From Pacificimonas flava (lineage in GTDB: Bacteria > Pseudomonadota > Alphaproteobacteria > Sphingomonadales > Sphingomonadaceae), in assembly GCF_000342165.1 (NCBI RefSeq), contig NZ_AMRV01000001.1, forward strand, positions 534,344 through 598,343: a stretch of DNA of 64,000 bases, written 5' to 3'. The translations under genes were made by a program, and so were the position numbers. Shown in pieces: positions 20,227 through 31,141 of this stretch. Numbering within the stretch: the first letter of the stretch is position 1; each line of letters opens with the position of its first letter. The notes beneath the pieces were generated by a model. That model saw nothing but the letters and a program-made list of their open reading frames with translations. It ran no database searches and was not told where the DNA came from.

Positions 20227-22158
20227 ATGATCTCATTTTTCCGCCGCTGGCTGTCCTCGCCCATCGTTCTCGTGCTTTTCGCGCTGGTCGTGGTCGCTTT
20301 CGTCATCGTCGGCATCGGCAACCCCCTCGGCGGCGGCGCTCCGGCGGGTGGAACAGTGGCAGAGGTGGGGGATCAGGAGATTTCCGCTGCGCGCCTTTCC
20401 GATCAGTTCGACCGCAGGCTTCAGGCGGTGCGGCAGCAGAATCCGGAACTGACGGCGCGCGCTGCACTCGACACCGGCGCACTCGACATCACGCTCGACC
20501 AGCTCGTCATCTCGGTCGCGCTCGAAGAGCTGGCGCGCGATATGGGGCTGTCGACCTCCAAGCGGCTCGTGGATGCGGACATCGCCGGAATGGAGGCGTT
20601 TGCCGGCCCGACCGGCCAGTTCAGCGAGCAAGTCTACCGCGATATCCTGCAACGGCAGAATATCGACGAGCGCTCCTTTCGTCAGGATCTCGAGGGCGAC
20701 GTGCTGCGCCGTCACCTGCTCGCGCCACTCGCCGGGTTGACGCCGACGCCCGAGGGTGTGGCCCGTCCGTTCGCCGAGCTGCAGCTGGAGCAGCGCACCC
20801 TGTCGGTCGGTGCGATCCCCTACAGCCGCTTCGACGTCGACGCACCGAACCAGAAGCAGCTTGCCGCATTCTATAGAGAGAACCAGGCTCGCTTCACGAT
20901 TCCGGAACGGCGCAAGTTCCAATATGCCATCATCGACCGCGCCGACCTTGCGCAACAGATCGACGTGACCGACGCCGATATCGCCCAATATTACGAGGAC
21001 AATTCCGATTTGTACGCGGCCACGGAAACCCGCAGTCTGCGACAGGTAGTAACGCAGGACCGCGCGCAGGCGGATACGATCGCGAAGCGCGTACGCGCCG
21101 GCGAGGATTTCGCCGCCGTGGCTGCGGATGTACTCGACTATAGCGAAAGCGACCTCGATCTGGGTTCCACGAACGAGAGCGATCTGGCCGGCATCATCAA
21201 TGACGATGTGGCGGCCGAGGTGTTCGCGGCAAGCGAAGGCAATGTCGTCGGTCCCGCCGAATCGAATTTCGGATTCCACGTCATTTCTGTCGACGCCGTC
21301 GAGACGACGCCGACAAAGCCCATGAGCGCTGTACAGGGCGAGATTCGCAATCGACTGATCGAGGAGCGCGCGGAAGCACGCGTGGCCGAACTGACAGATC
21401 AGGTGCAGGACGCCATCGACGATGGAGCCAGCATGCAAGAGGCCGCGAGCGATGCGGGCCTGCGGGTCATGTCCCCGCCCGCCCTGACGGAGACTGGTCA
21501 GACGCCGGAACAGGAGGATTTCTCGCTGCCCGCGGACCTTCGTCCGCTGCTTGGTACGGCCTTCGACCTGATGCCGGGCGATGATCCGCTGGTCGAGGAG
21601 ATCGGCCAAGGCCGTTACGCTCTTGTCGGCCTTGATGAGGTTATTCCCGCTGCGCCGCAGCCGCTTGCCGACATCCGTGAAGAAGTCAGCGAAATCTACA
21701 TCTTCGAAGAGCAGCGCAAGCAGGCCGAGGCAAAAGCGAAGGAAATCATCGCCGCCGTCCGCGCCGGTGGTTCGCTGAGCGCAGAGATGGAGGCCGCGGG
21801 CGTGCCGGCGCCTCAGGACATCACCGCCCGCCGGGCCGAACTGGCCCAGCAGGAAGGGCGCCTGCCCCCCTATGTCACCCTCGGTTTTGCTCAGGGGGAA
21901 GGCGACATCGCAGACGTGCCGCTGCCGCAGCAGGGTGTTCAGGTCATCGTCGAAACCACGCGTGTCGTGCCGGGCGACCTGTCCGAGGTTCCGGGTTTTC
22001 TGCAGACGGTGTCCTCACAGCTTCGTGCCGCGCAGGCGACGGAGTTGCAATTGGCCTTTGCGAACGCCGTTTCGAAGAGCATCGGAACGAAACGCTACCC
22101 GGACGCGGTGACAGCCGTAGAGGCGCAGTATCGCGGGGCCGGTCCGGACGCAGAATGA
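20227..22158 (+). CDS. ppiD: Membrane-anchored peptidyl-prolyl isomerase / periplasmic folding factor (PpiD type)
   Basis: A 643-aa protein with one N-terminal membrane anchor (about 11-31, after MISFFRRWLSSP), a SurA-like N-terminal chaperone domain, and a parvulin (PpiC) domain around residues 263-360 ending GPAESNFGFHVISV. It is expected at the periplasmic face near the Sec exit. A second parvulin-like segment with weaker similarity follows at about 370-560. It leads the ppiD-trpE-trpG-trpD-trpC run and its stop overlaps a tiny ORF that reaches trpE. Confidence 0.9.
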   Translation: MISFFRRWLSSPIVLVLFALVVVAFVIVGIGNPLGGGAPAGGTVAEVGDQEISAARLSDQFDRRLQAVRQQNPELTARAALDTGALDITLDQLVISVALEELARDMGLSTSKRLVDADIAGMEAFAGPTGQFSEQVYRDILQRQNIDERSFRQDLEGDVLRRHLLAPLAGLTPTPEGVARPFAELQLEQRTLSVGAIPYSRFDVDAPNQKQLAAFYRENQARFTIPERRKFQYAIIDRADLAQQIDVTDADIAQYYEDNSDLYAATETRSLRQVVTQDRAQADTIAKRVRAGEDFAAVAADVLDYSESDLDLGSTNESDLAGIINDDVAAEVFAASEGNVVGPAESNFGFHVISVDAVETTPTKPMSAVQGEIRNRLIEERAEARVAELTDQVQDAIDDGASMQEAASDAGLRVMSPPALTETGQTPEQEDFSLPADLRPLLGTAFDLMPGDDPLVEEIGQGRYALVGLDEVIPAAPQPLADIREEVSEIYIFEEQRKQAEAKAKEIIAAVRAGGSLSAEMEAAGVPAPQDITARRAELAQQEGRLPPYVTLGFAQGEGDIADVPLPQQGVQVIVETTRVVPGDLSEVPGFLQTVSSQLRAAQATELQLAFANAVSKSIGTKRYPDAVTAVEAQYRGAGPDAE

Positions 22159-22226
22159 TCGATTCCGAACTTACGGCACCCAGCCGGGCCGGCTTCGACA
22201 GGATCGGCTTGGTCGGCGCGGCGTGA
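22155..22226 (+). CDS. Possible 23-residue ORF bridging ppiD and trpE
   Basis: An ATG that overlaps the ppiD stop (ATGA) opens a 23-codon frame (MIDSELTAPSRAGFDRIGLV plus GAA) whose TGA overlaps the GTG start of trpE (GTGA). It has no Trp codons, so it is not a classical trp attenuation leader. It may only serve to pass ribosomes from ppiD to trpE. Whether it is translated is not shown; it may be chance. Confidence 0.3.
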   Translation: MIDSELTAPSRAGFDRIGLVGAA

Positions 22227-23728
22227 TTCAACCGGACGCCGAGGTCTTCGGCCGCACCTACAGGGCGGGGCGGCCGCAACTGGTCTGGAAGCGGGCCGTG
22301 GCGGACACCGACACGCCGGTTTCCGCCATGATCAAACTCGGCCGCGAGAAATCCGGCGCTTTCCTTCTGGAATCGGTAGAGGGTGGCGAAGTACGCGGAC
22401 GCTACACCATGCTCGGCTTCGACCCCGATCTGGCGTTTCGCGCGTCTGGCCGCGCCAGCGAGATCAATCGCAATTTCCGCAGCGACAAGCGAGCGTTCGA
22501 ACCGGTTGAGGGATTGCCGCTGGACGTGCTTCGCGAACTGGTTGCCGCGTGCCGAATGGAGGTTCCCGCGGAATTGCCTCCGGTGTTCAGCACCCTCGTC
22601 GGATATCTCGGCTATGAAAGCGCGGGGCTGGTGGAGCCGGTCGGCGCGGCCGAAGGGGAGGGTCTCGGGCTCCCGGATTTCTACCTCGTCAGACCGGCCT
22701 TGATCCTCGTCTTCGACCGGCTCAGCGACAGTCTGTTTCTGGCAGCCCCGGTTTATCCCAATGGAGACGATGCCGCCCTCGCCTACCGCGCGGCGCAGGA
22801 TCGGATTGAAGAAGCCGAGGCCCGTCTGGCTGGCCCTCTCCTGGACGAACCCTTCCGCGGAACGCTTCCCGATGGTTCGCTGCGTCCGGCCGTCGCCCCG
22901 CAGGACTATGCCGACATGGTCGCACGGGCGAAGGACTATATTCTGGCGGGTGATATCTTTCAGGTGGTGCTGGCGCAGCGATTCAGCATGGATTTCCCGC
23001 TGCCGCCGCTCGCCCTCTACCGGGCCTTACGCCGGATCAATCCCTCGCCGTTTCTCTACATGCTCGATCTGCCGGATTTCGCGCTTATCGGTTCCAGCCC
23101 GGAAATCCTCGTGCGGGTGCGCGGCGATGCGGTCACCATCCGCCCGATCGCCGGTACGCGCCCGCGCGGCGCCGATGCCGATGAGGATGCGCGCAACCGG
23201 GACGGTTTGCTCGCGGATCCGAAGGAGCGATCGGAGCATCTGATGCTGCTCGATCTCGGCCGGAACGATGTGGGACGCGTGGCGGCACCCGGCAGCGTCG
23301 AGGTCACGGACAGGGAGTGTGTGGAATTCTATAGTCACGTCATGCACATCGTCTCCAATGTTCGCGGGCGACTTGCGGCGGGCCATGACGCCATTGATGC
23401 CCTGATGGCGGGCTTTCCGGCCGGCACCGTTTCGGGCGCGCCAAAGGTTCGGGCCATGCAGATCATTTCCGAACTGGAGCCCGAACGGCGCGGCGCCTAT
23501 GCCGGCGGGGTCGGCTACTTCTCGCCTGCGGGCGACATGGATAGCTGCATCGTGCTCCGTACAGCCGTCGTGAAGGATGGCCAGATGCACGTACAGGCGG
23601 GTGCTGGTATCGTCGCGGACAGTGAAGCGGCTTACGAGCAGCGCGAATGCGAAGCCAAGGCGGGCGCACTGGTCGCAGCCGCGCGGGAGGCTCTGCGACG
23701 CGCCGGCGAAGCGGATTTCGGTCAATGA
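22223..23728 (+). CDS. trpE: Anthranilate synthase component I
   Basis: A 501-aa chorismate-using enzyme that makes anthranilate with ammonia from TrpG. Family landmarks: SPSPEILVR-like stretch [44 protein letters not shown] and the terminal [14 protein letters not shown]. The start is GTG at 22223 ([12 protein letters not shown] follows). Its stop overlaps trpG as ATGA, so the two subunits are translationally coupled. Confidence 0.95.
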   Translation: MIQPDAEVFGRTYRAGRPQLVWKRAVADTDTPVSAMIKLGREKSGAFLLESVEGGEVRGRYTMLGFDPDLAFRASGRASEINRNFRSDKRAFEPVEGLPLDVLRELVAACRMEVPAELPPVFSTLVGYLGYESAGLVEPVGAAEGEGLGLPDFYLVRPALILVFDRLSDSLFLAAPVYPNGDDAALAYRAAQDRIEEAEARLAGPLLDEPFRGTLPDGSLRPAVAPQDYADMVARAKDYILAGDIFQVVLAQRFSMDFPLPPLALYRALRRINPSPFLYMLDLPDFALIGSSPEILVRVRGDAVTIRPIAGTRPRGADADEDARNRDGLLADPKERSEHLMLLDLGRNDVGRVAAPGSVEVTDRECVEFYSHVMHIVSNVRGRLAAGHDAIDALMAGFPAGTVSGAPKVRAMQIISELEPERRGAYAGGVGYFSPAGDMDSCIVLRTAVVKDGQMHVQAGAGIVADSEAAYEQRECEAKAGALVAAAREALRRAGEADFGQ

Positions 23729-24294
23729 TCCTCGTCATCGATAACTACGACAGCTTCACCTACAATCTGGTGCATTATCTGCAGCAATTGCAGGCCGAGA
23801 CCGAAGTTGTCCGCAACGACGCGCTTTCGGCGGAAGACGCGATCGGCCGGCGACCCCAGGCCATTCTGATCTCCCCCGGTCCCTGCTCTCCCAACGAGGC
23901 AGGCATCACGCTGGATATTCTCCCGCTGGCGCTGGAAGCGCGTATTCCGGTTCTCGGTGTTTGCCTGGGCCATCAGGCAATTATCCAGCATTTCGGCGGA
24001 CGCGTCGTCAGGGCACCGACGGTGATGCACGGCAAGACGTCGCCCGTAACGCACGATGGGACCGGCGTGTTCTCCGCCCTCCCCTCCCCGTTTACCGCAA
24101 CACGCTATCATTCCCTGATCGGCGTCGGGGTGACATCGCCGCTGGTCGAGAACGCCTGGAGCGCCGACGGTGTCGTGCAGGGCGTGCGCCATCAGGACGG
24201 ATTGCTCCACGGCGTGCAGTTCCATCCGGAAAGTATTGCCACGGAGCACGGCCATGCGCTTCTCGAGAATTTCCTGAACCTTGCCAGGAAATGA
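23725..24294 (+). CDS. trpG: Anthranilate synthase component II (glutamine amidotransferase)
   Basis: A 189-aa class I glutamine amidotransferase. It starts [19 protein letters not shown] and has the oxyanion and nucleophile motifs [12 protein letters not shown] and GVCLGHQAI, and the catalytic His/Glu in [17 protein letters not shown] overlaps at both ends, with trpE before and trpD after. Confidence 0.97.
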   Translation: MILVIDNYDSFTYNLVHYLQQLQAETEVVRNDALSAEDAIGRRPQAILISPGPCSPNEAGITLDILPLALEARIPVLGVCLGHQAIIQHFGGRVVRAPTVMHGKTSPVTHDGTGVFSALPSPFTATRYHSLIGVGVTSPLVENAWSADGVVQGVRHQDGLLHGVQFHPESIATEHGHALLENFLNLARK

Positions 24295-25271
24295 GGCTAC
24301 CCGATCCCTCTGAACCCCTTGGCGACCCCGAGGCGGTCTTCGCGCGGATCCTGTCTGGGCGCGTGGAGGATTCCGAAATCGCGCAGTTCCTTTCCGGTCT
24401 CGCCGATCGCGGAGAAACGGTAGCGGAAATCGTCGGCGCCGCCTCCGCTCTCCGCGCGCAAATGATTGCGGTCGACGCGCCCGCAGACGCGATCGATGTC
24501 TGCGGCACGGGCGGTGACGGACAGCACACACGCAACATTTCCACCGCAGTGGCGATCGTGGCCGCCGCAGCGGGCGCCACCGTGGCGAAGCACGGAAACC
24601 GCGCCGCCTCCTCGCGTTCTGGTGCGGCGGACGTGCTGTCCTGTCTCGACCTCGACCTCGACATGCCGCCGGCACGGGTCGAGGCGTCGATCCGCGAAAT
24701 CGGCATCGGATTTCTCTTCGCCGCGCGGCATCACCCGGTCATGGCGCGCGTGGCCCCGGTGCGCCGCGCGCTGAAGCGGCGGACGATTTTCAACGTCCTT
24801 GGGCCTCTCTCCAATCCCGCCGGCGTGAAGCGGCAGCTCGTCGGAGTCTTCGCTCCCGATTGGGTGCCGCCACTCGCGGCCGCGCTTCATGACCTTGGTA
24901 CGCAGCGGGCGATGGTCGTCCACGGGCTGGACGGTCTCGACGAGTTGACGGTGACGAAGGAAACCGTCGCCTGCGAAGTGGGCGGTCCTCATGAAGGCGA
25001 ATACCGCATCGCGCCGGAAAAGGCTGGGCTGAAACGACATGAACTGGCCGCTATCCAAGGCGGCACGCCAGAGGAAAATGCCGCAGCGCTTGTACGCCTT
25101 CTGGACGGAGAAGCTGGCGGCTACCGGGATATTGTGGTTCTGAATACGGCCGCCGCTCTGATGATAGCCGGGCGGGCTGCGGATCTGCGCGAAGGTGCGG
25201 CTCTAGCCGAGAAGACGATCGACAGCGGAGATGCGAGCCGCAAATTGACCGAATGGAGGAAATTTCGTTGA
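24291..25271 (+). CDS. trpD: Anthranilate phosphoribosyltransferase
   Basis: A 326-aa enzyme that joins anthranilate to PRPP. The PRPP loop [17 protein letters not shown], the [17 protein letters not shown] stretch and the [10 protein letters not shown] segment are typical. The frame is open far upstream inside trpG, but the ATG at 24291 overlaps the trpG stop as ATGA and gives the family start, so it is chosen. Confidence 0.96.
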   Translation: MRLPDPSEPLGDPEAVFARILSGRVEDSEIAQFLSGLADRGETVAEIVGAASALRAQMIAVDAPADAIDVCGTGGDGQHTRNISTAVAIVAAAAGATVAKHGNRAASSRSGAADVLSCLDLDLDMPPARVEASIREIGIGFLFAARHHPVMARVAPVRRALKRRTIFNVLGPLSNPAGVKRQLVGVFAPDWVPPLAAALHDLGTQRAMVVHGLDGLDELTVTKETVACEVGGPHEGEYRIAPEKAGLKRHELAAIQGGTPEENAAALVRLLDGEAGGYRDIVVLNTAAALMIAGRAADLREGAALAEKTIDSGDASRKLTEWRKFR

Positions 25272-26050
25272 GCGACACCCTGTCCGAAATCGTCGCCTAC
25301 AAGCGCTCACAGCTGGAAACGAAGAAGCGCAAGATGCCGCTGCCCATATTGGAGGCGAAGGCTGCCGGCCAGCAGGCGCCGCGCGGGTTTCGGGCGGCGT
25401 TGATGGCTGTTCATGGCCGCCACGCCCTGATTGGAGAGATCAAGAAAGCGTCTCCCTCCAAGGGCCTGATCCGCCAGGATTTCGACGTTCCGAAGATTGC
25501 CCGAGCCTATGTCAATGGCGGAGCGGCCTGCCTGTCGGTGCTGACCGAGGACAAATGGTTTCAAGGTGCCGACGAGAATCTGCAGATCGCGCGCCAATCC
25601 ATGCATCTTCCTATTCTGCGTAAGGATTTTCTGGTAGACGCCTATCAGATAACGGAATCTCGCGCGCTTGGTGCGGACGCCGTGCTTTTGATCATGGCAG
25701 CCCTGAACAGCTACGAAGCGCGCGATCTGGAGATGATGGCCCGCGATCACGGCATGGACGTTCTGGTGGAAGTGCATGACGAAGCGGAGCTTGAGGAGGC
25801 GCTGAAACTGAAGACGCCGCTGATCGGTATTAACAACCGTGACCTGAAGACGCTGGAGGTGAAGCTGGAGACGACGGAACGCCTGGCGAGGCAGGTTCCT
25901 GGCGATCGCATGGTCGTCGCCGAGAGCGGACTCTCGTCGCGCAGCGATCTGGACCGTTTGAAGGCAGCCGGTGCCAGCGCGTTCCTGATCGGAGAGACCA
26001 TCATGCGCCAGGAGGATGTCGGCGCGGCAACCAAGGCCCTGATCGGATAG
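25268..26050 (+). CDS. trpC: Indole-3-glycerol phosphate synthase
   Basis: A 260-aa TIM-barrel enzyme for the indole ring closure step. Motifs: [52 protein letters not shown] and [12 protein letters not shown]. The start is most likely TTG at 25268: it overlaps the trpD stop (TTGA) and a strong GGAGG lies 7 nt before it. An ATG 15 nt upstream is in frame but sits before that ribosome binding site. trpF, trpB and trpA are not in the window. Confidence 0.95.
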   Translation: MSDTLSEIVAYKRSQLETKKRKMPLPILEAKAAGQQAPRGFRAALMAVHGRHALIGEIKKASPSKGLIRQDFDVPKIARAYVNGGAACLSVLTEDKWFQGADENLQIARQSMHLPILRKDFLVDAYQITESRALGADAVLLIMAALNSYEARDLEMMARDHGMDVLVEVHDEAELEEALKLKTPLIGINNRDLKTLEVKLETTERLARQVPGDRMVVAESGLSSRSDLDRLKAAGASAFLIGETIMRQEDVGAATKALIG

Positions 26051-26058
26051 CCGCCGCC

Positions 26059-26535
26059 ATGGCCCTTACTCATCTCGATGATAGCGGCAAGGCGCGCATG
26101 GTCGACATTTCGGCCAAATCCGCGACGAAGCGGCAGGCTGTCTGCGAAGGCTTCATTCGCATGAGTGCGGGCGCGCGCACTGCCATTGCCGCTGGCGAGG
26201 TGCCGAAGGGCGACGTGTTGGCCGCCGCCCGGATCGCGGGGATCATGGCCGCGAAGAAAACATCCGAACTGATCCCGCTCTGTCATCCGCTGCCGCTGAC
26301 GAGCGTGACCGTGGACTTTTCGATGACGGACGACGGTGTCCGCGTCGAAGCCTCTGCCGCAACGACATTCGGAACGGGCGTCGAGATGGAGGCGATGACC
26401 GCCGTCACGACCGCGCTGCTGACGATCTACGACATGGCCAAGGCCGTCGACAAGGCGATGCGGATCGACGGCTTGCGACTGCTTTCAAAGACGGGAGGCA
26501 AGTCCGGCCCCTGGCGCGCGCCTGACGAATGTTAA
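26059..26535 (+). CDS. moaC: Cyclic pyranopterin monophosphate synthase
   Basis: A 158-aa protein for the first stage of molybdopterin making, acting after MoaA. Family segments: [45 protein letters not shown] and [20 protein letters not shown], including the catalytic Lys/Asp region. It starts 8 bp after trpC and overlaps moeA by 7 bp. Its product route serves enzymes such as the molybdenum hydroxylase encoded at 40-43.7 kb. Confidence 0.97.
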   Translation: MALTHLDDSGKARMVDISAKSATKRQAVCEGFIRMSAGARTAIAAGEVPKGDVLAAARIAGIMAAKKTSELIPLCHPLPLTSVTVDFSMTDDGVRVEASAATTFGTGVEMEAMTAVTTALLTIYDMAKAVDKAMRIDGLRLLSKTGGKSGPWRAPDEC

Positions 26536-27713
26536 GCTACGAGGACGCCCTCTCGCGCATTCTCGGCGCGGCCCAGCCGCTTCCGGCGGAGCGAACATCT
26601 CTTGCCAACGCCGGCGGGCGAACGCTTGCGGAGCCGATCTTGGCGGCCTTCGATCAGCCCCCCTTCCGCGCGTCCGCCATGGACGGATACGCCGTTCGCT
26701 GGTCCGATCTCCCCGGCCCGTGGCGGCAGATCGGGGAAAGCGCGGCCGGCAAACCTTTTCGAGGCACTCTCAAAGCGGGCGAGACCGTGCGTATCTTTAC
26801 CGGCGCGCCGGTGCCTGAGGCGGCGGATACGGTCATCATTCAGGAGGACATGGAAACGGGCGCGGGCGGTGCCGTCGAACTTCATGGGGACGGGCCGCCC
26901 GCAATCGGCGCTCATATTCGTCCGCGCGGGAACGATTTCAACGCGGGCGCTACCCTTCTCGAAGTGGGTACGCGCCTGACGCCGCCCGCGCTTGCTCTGG
27001 CCGCAGCCGCTGGGGCTGCCCACCTGGCGACGCATAGACCGCCCCGCATAGCCATCATCGCGACTGGCGACGAACTCGTCCCGCCCGGCACGCCTGCGGG
27101 ACCGGGACAAATCGTCGGTTCCAGCGGCGTCATGATCGCCGAGCAGCTTCGCCGCGCCGGAGCGACGGTCGACGATTTCGGCATCGTTCCCGACGACAGG
27201 ACCGCCATTGCAACCGCGATTTCCAAAGCTGCGGGCCACGATTTGGTGATCACGATCGGCGGTGCCTCCGTCGGGGACCATGACCTCGTAAAGGACGCTC
27301 TGGCGGCGGCAGGCGCCGAGATCGATTTCTGGCGGATTGCAATCCGCCCCGGCAAACCCCTCATTCATGGACGGCTTGGAAGCGCCCATTTTATCGGCTT
27401 GCCCGGCAACCCGGTGTCCGCATTCATATGCACGCGCCTGTTCGCGGTTCCCTTGGTTCTTCGGCTGAGCGGCGCCGAACCCCGCGATCACCTTCGAACA
27501 GCGCGGCTGACGGTCCCGCTGCCGCCAAACGGAGGGCGCCGGGATCACATGCGCGCGGTTCAAAGCGACGACCGGATCGCGCCCTTATCGATGCAGGACA
27601 GTTCGCAGCTGCGCGCGCTGACCCAGGCGAACGCGCTCATCGTGCGGGAACCGCACGCGCACGCGGCCGAAGCTGGAGACACGGTCCACTTCATTCCGCT
27701 TGACAGTGCCTGA
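26529..27713 (+). CDS. moeA: Molybdopterin molybdenumtransferase
   Basis: A 394-aa protein that inserts molybdate into adenylylated molybdopterin. Motifs include [54 protein letters not shown] and [13 protein letters not shown]. It lies directly after moaC and 50 bp before lexA. Confidence 0.96.
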   Translation: MLSYEDALSRILGAAQPLPAERTSLANAGGRTLAEPILAAFDQPPFRASAMDGYAVRWSDLPGPWRQIGESAAGKPFRGTLKAGETVRIFTGAPVPEAADTVIIQEDMETGAGGAVELHGDGPPAIGAHIRPRGNDFNAGATLLEVGTRLTPPALALAAAAGAAHLATHRPPRIAIIATGDELVPPGTPAGPGQIVGSSGVMIAEQLRRAGATVDDFGIVPDDRTAIATAISKAAGHDLVITIGGASVGDHDLVKDALAAAGAEIDFWRIAIRPGKPLIHGRLGSAHFIGLPGNPVSAFICTRLFAVPLVLRLSGAEPRDHLRTARLTVPLPPNGGRRDHMRAVQSDDRIAPLSMQDSSQLRALTQANALIVREPHAHAAEAGDTVHFIPLDSA

Positions 27714-27727
27714 TATGCCCCCTACTC

Positions 27728-27742
27728 GTTCCCTATTCGTTC
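27728..27742 (+). promoter_or_regulatory. SOS box (LexA operator) of lexA
   Basis: GTTC at 27728-27731 and GTTC at 27739-27742 are separated by 7 bases, the direct-repeat form (GTTC-N7-GTTC) known for LexA operators in alphaproteobacteria. It lies 21 bp before the lexA start codon, as expected for autoregulation. Confidence 0.85.
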
Positions 27743-27763
27743 TTACTTGCGCAGGGACCGGTT

Positions 27764-28420
27764 ATGTTGACGGCCAAGCAGAAGCAGCTTCTTCTTTTTA
27801 TCGATGAGCGGCTGAAGGCCGGCGGCGTATCTCCCTCATTCGAGGAAATGAAGGACGCCCTGGAACTGAAGTCGAAGAGCGGGGTCCACCGATTGGTCAG
27901 CGCGCTGGAAGAACGAGGGTTCGTTCGCCGCCTGCCCAATCGGGCGCGTGCACTCGAAGTTCTGAAGACTCCGGAACCCGAAATAACCCGTCTTGTGCCG
28001 AAGACCCCGCCCCGCCCCGCCGCCAATGACAGCGAACCGGATATCGTGGATATTCCGCTGCATGGCCGGATCGCGGCAGGTCAGCCGATTGAGGCGATGG
28101 AGACCACCGAGACGCTCACGTTGCCGACCTCGCTTCTGGGACGCGGCGATCATTACGCCCTGGAGGTTTCCGGCGATTCGATGATCGAAGCGGGTATTTT
28201 CGATGGCGATTACGCACTCATCGCTCGCTGCGATACTGCAGAGTCCGGTGACATCGTTGTGGCGCTGGTGGACGGACAGGACGCAACCCTGAAATATCTG
28301 CGCAAGCATGGCGACATGATCCGCCTCGATCCCGCCAATAAGAATTACGAACCGCAGAATTATGCCGCCCGCCGGGTGCGGATTCAGGGACGTCTCGTCG
28401 GCCTACTGCGCCGCTACTGA
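27764..28420 (+). CDS. lexA: LexA repressor (SOS response)
   Basis: A 218-aa repressor-protease. The N-terminal winged helix (about 1-65) is followed by a linker and an S24 peptidase domain. The self-cleavage site is Ala105-Gly106 in RIAAGQPIE; catalytic Ser139 lies in [10 protein letters not shown] and Lys177 in [10 protein letters not shown]. RecA-stimulated self-cleavage releases SOS genes. Its own SOS box lies just upstream, so it can be transcribed apart from moeA. Confidence 0.97.
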   Translation: MLTAKQKQLLLFIDERLKAGGVSPSFEEMKDALELKSKSGVHRLVSALEERGFVRRLPNRARALEVLKTPEPEITRLVPKTPPRPAANDSEPDIVDIPLHGRIAAGQPIEAMETTETLTLPTSLLGRGDHYALEVSGDSMIEAGIFDGDYALIARCDTAESGDIVVALVDGQDATLKYLRKHGDMIRLDPANKNYEPQNYAARRVRIQGRLVGLLRRY

Positions 28421-28484
28421 CGAAACTCTACAGCTTAGTGGCACGGCGAACCGTCTTCGTCGTCTTTCCGGCAGTTTGAAAAAT

Positions 28485-28880
28485 TTAGCGCGGGCGATGC
28501 TCGGTTCCCGCGCCCCCCGTTATGAAGAGGGCCGTGACGGTATCGTCAATATCCGCCGTGTGCCAGGTGCCCGGTGGATTTATGGCATATTCCCCCGCCT
28601 GCAGGGCAATACACGCGGTTTCGCCGTTTTCATGCTGCTGATGCAGGGTCATCCGACCCGACAGGCAGACGATCAGTTCATCACCGGCCGGATGCATCTC
28701 CCAACTGTCCCACGGTTCTGAAAAGCGGAACATGCTGACCAACCGGGCGTCGTGCCACTCCTCTCGATATCTTGCTTCATAGGCGTCGTACCACGCCATG
28801 CCGCCGAGAAAGGCAGGCTGCACCTCGGCGCGTCCTGCCCGCCCCAGATGGACCGGATATTCCTCAAGCCTCTTAGCCAT
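28485..28880 (-). CDS. Cupin-domain protein
   Basis: A 131-aa single-domain cupin with a His/Glu-type metal motif region (WEMHPAGDELIVCLSG) and a second motif (NPPGTWHTADI), suggesting a metal-binding small beta-barrel. The start MAKRLEEYPVHLG is chosen because GGAGGA lies 7 nt before it; the frame runs 56 codons further up without support. The substrate is unknown. It is downstream of comEC on the same strand and convergent with lexA. Confidence 0.75.
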   Translation of the reverse strand: MAKRLEEYPVHLGRAGRAEVQPAFLGGMAWYDAYEARYREEWHDARLVSMFRFSEPWDSWEMHPAGDELIVCLSGRMTLHQQHENGETACIALQAGEYAINPPGTWHTADIDDTVTALFITGGAGTEHRPR

Positions 28881-28944
28881 ATTGTCCTCCTCGATTGGGC
28901 CAGAGCTTATCACAAGAGAAGGAATCGCGCGCGGGCGCGCCTGC

Positions 28945-31140
28945 TTACAAGGCCCACGGATGCTCGCCATCCGCTCCTGCTCGCGAGCGCAGACGGGCAT
29001 GATCCAGATCGACAGCAACAGCGCCGGTCGTGGACAGCGTTCTGGCATCGAGCGTCAACCAGCGACCGCGGCACCAATTGGGCAGATACCTGTCGCTGAC
29101 GACGATGTCACTCGCGCTGCAGAGGGGGCGCATCACATCCATCTCAATGAGATTTCGGCTGCGAGTGGCAAGAATCCTCCACACCCGTCCTTCAGCCCGA
29201 AGCGCCACCGTACAGGCATCGGCCGTGCAATCGGCGCCCGGCATGGTATCGAGCGGGTCGGCCATCCTCGCACCTGCCGCGCTCGACCACATCTCGGTGA
29301 TATAATCTCCAGCGCGGGGGCGCAGCATGTAGATGCGGTCATCAGTCACAATGGCGAGATGGCTTCCGTCCGGAGCCACGAAAATATCCGGGCGGGGCGC
29401 GGTTAGAATAAGCGCGGCAGCTATGAGTGGTCCGACAAGGCCGAACCAGCGCCAGCCGGTTTGCCACAGGCATAGCCACAATCCGCCCAGAACGATCAGG
29501 GCGAACGCGGCATCCGGCATACCAGGCATCAATGCCACGGCCCCCGGAAGTGCAGCCGTTCGCTCGGCGATAACGATAAGAGCTTCGATGGAAAGACCCA
29601 GTCCCGCAAGGGCCGGCCCAGCCAAACCGAGCGGCGCACAGAGCAAAGCCAGGATCAGGAGCGGAATGATGACGAAGCTGGTCAGTGGAATCGCAAGCAG
29701 GTTCGCGGCGGCACCGTAGAATCCCATCTGATTGAAATGGTAAAGGGCGATGCCGCCGAGGGTCAGCTCGGCGACGATGCCGGTCAGAAAGAGTGCCGCA
29801 ACCCCTCTTCCCGCGCGGCCGAGCGGCCCGCCCTGCCGTCTCGCCTCACTCCAGCGTCGCCCGGGGCGGGATTGGTAAAGGGCGACGATCCCCGTCACAG
29901 CCGCGAAGCTGAGCTGAAAACTGGGACTGAGCAGAAAGTCGGGACGCCAGAGCAGGATCAGCGTCGCCCCCACGGCCACGAGCCGAAGGGAGAGGGCCTC
30001 CCGCCCGACGGCCAGTCCGAACAAAACGATGAGGACCGCGATGCAGGCACGCACCGTTGGGACGCTTGCCCCCGCGACCAAGGTATAAGCGACGCCGGCC
30101 GCCGCACCCGCCAAGGAAGCGGCCAGACGCGCGTCATAGTGCAGCGCAAACCACGGCCACAGCGTCAGCAGGCGGCGTACGATCCAGAATATGCCGCCCA
30201 CCACCACGGCGATATGAAGGCCGGAGATCGCAATCAGGTGCGCAAGGCCGCTGTCGCGCATCGATTCCGTCACTTCGGGCGCGATACCGCCGCGGTCGCC
30301 GGTCACGAGTGCCGCAGCAACACCGCCCGCGCGGCCGCTCACACTCTGCTGTAAATAGCGGGTGATCGCAGTACGAAGAGCGTCGAGCCGAGCCCGAAAC
30401 CCGCGCGGTGCCTGTGCGGGGCGCAATATCTCGGGCGCGCCAAGCGCATATCCGGTGGCGCCTATGCCCTCGAACCACGCCCGGCGCGCAAAGTGATACC
30501 CGCCGGGAACGGACGGACCCGGCGGCGGGGAGACTGTGGCCCTGATGGCAATAAGAGCACCCGGACCGGCGCCCGGCGGAAGCTCGCCGCGCAGGCTGAT
30601 GCGCACCCGCATGTCCGCCGGAAGCTGGCTTCGCGGGGCCAGCAGCACGCGCGTCCGTCCGCGTGCCTGCAGATCCTCGACGGTGACGATTTCGGCGCGA
30701 AGCGGGATACCGAATCGCTCTTCCTTCAGAACGGGGGTGGCGGCACCCTGAGCATGGACCCAGGCCAGAAGCACGCCCGCCGCCACCAACAGGCCGCCGA
30801 CGGTCAGACATCGACCCGTGCGGCCGCCAATCGCAACCCCGCCCATCGCAGCGGCCAGGCCCGTCAGCATGGCAGCGATCCAACTGGTCAGGTCGGGCAG
30901 CGAAAACCACATCGCGATGCCGATGCCGAGGAAAACCGGAATAAACAGCGGAAGCTGATGCCGTTCTCGCTCCAGCCGCTCCTCCAGCGCGTCGGCACCA
31001 GCGGCAAGGGCGTCGGCGCACGCCCGGAACAGGGAGATGGGTTGGACGCCCCGCGCCCTGCTGCTACTGAGACCCGAAATTTCCCTGTTCCCCCTCGTGC
31101 GGCGCCGTTCTCCCCGCGCGAATTCTTGCTGAGGAATCAT
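28945..31140 (-). CDS. comEC: ComEC/Rec2-type DNA-uptake membrane channel
   Basis: A 731-aa polytopic membrane protein with a DUF4131-like N-terminal part ([19 protein letters not shown] near residue 62), the competence domain ([20 protein letters not shown], about 320-345) and many further membrane segments. The C-terminal part looks like a reduced metallo-beta-lactamase-type domain without a clear HxHxDH motif. It would carry single-stranded DNA across the inner membrane in transformation. The start is unsure: the only Met codons upstream of the conserved part end at 31140 and 31143 and overlap the gltX start on the other strand. Confidence 0.88.
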   Translation of the reverse strand: MIPQQEFARGERRRTRGNREISGLSSSRARGVQPISLFRACADALAAGADALEERLERERHQLPLFIPVFLGIGIAMWFSLPDLTSWIAAMLTGLAAAMGGVAIGGRTGRCLTVGGLLVAAGVLLAWVHAQGAATPVLKEERFGIPLRAEIVTVEDLQARGRTRVLLAPRSQLPADMRVRISLRGELPPGAGPGALIAIRATVSPPPGPSVPGGYHFARRAWFEGIGATGYALGAPEILRPAQAPRGFRARLDALRTAITRYLQQSVSGRAGGVAAALVTGDRGGIAPEVTESMRDSGLAHLIAISGLHIAVVVGGIFWIVRRLLTLWPWFALHYDARLAASLAGAAAGVAYTLVAGASVPTVRACIAVLIVLFGLAVGREALSLRLVAVGATLILLWRPDFLLSPSFQLSFAAVTGIVALYQSRPGRRWSEARRQGGPLGRAGRGVAALFLTGIVAELTLGGIALYHFNQMGFYGAAANLLAIPLTSFVIIPLLILALLCAPLGLAGPALAGLGLSIEALIVIAERTAALPGAVALMPGMPDAAFALIVLGGLWLCLWQTGWRWFGLVGPLIAAALILTAPRPDIFVAPDGSHLAIVTDDRIYMLRPRAGDYITEMWSSAAGARMADPLDTMPGADCTADACTVALRAEGRVWRILATRSRNLIEMDVMRPLCSASDIVVSDRYLPNWCRGRWLTLDARTLSTTGAVAVDLDHARLRSRAGADGEHPWAL

Positions 31141-31141
31141 C

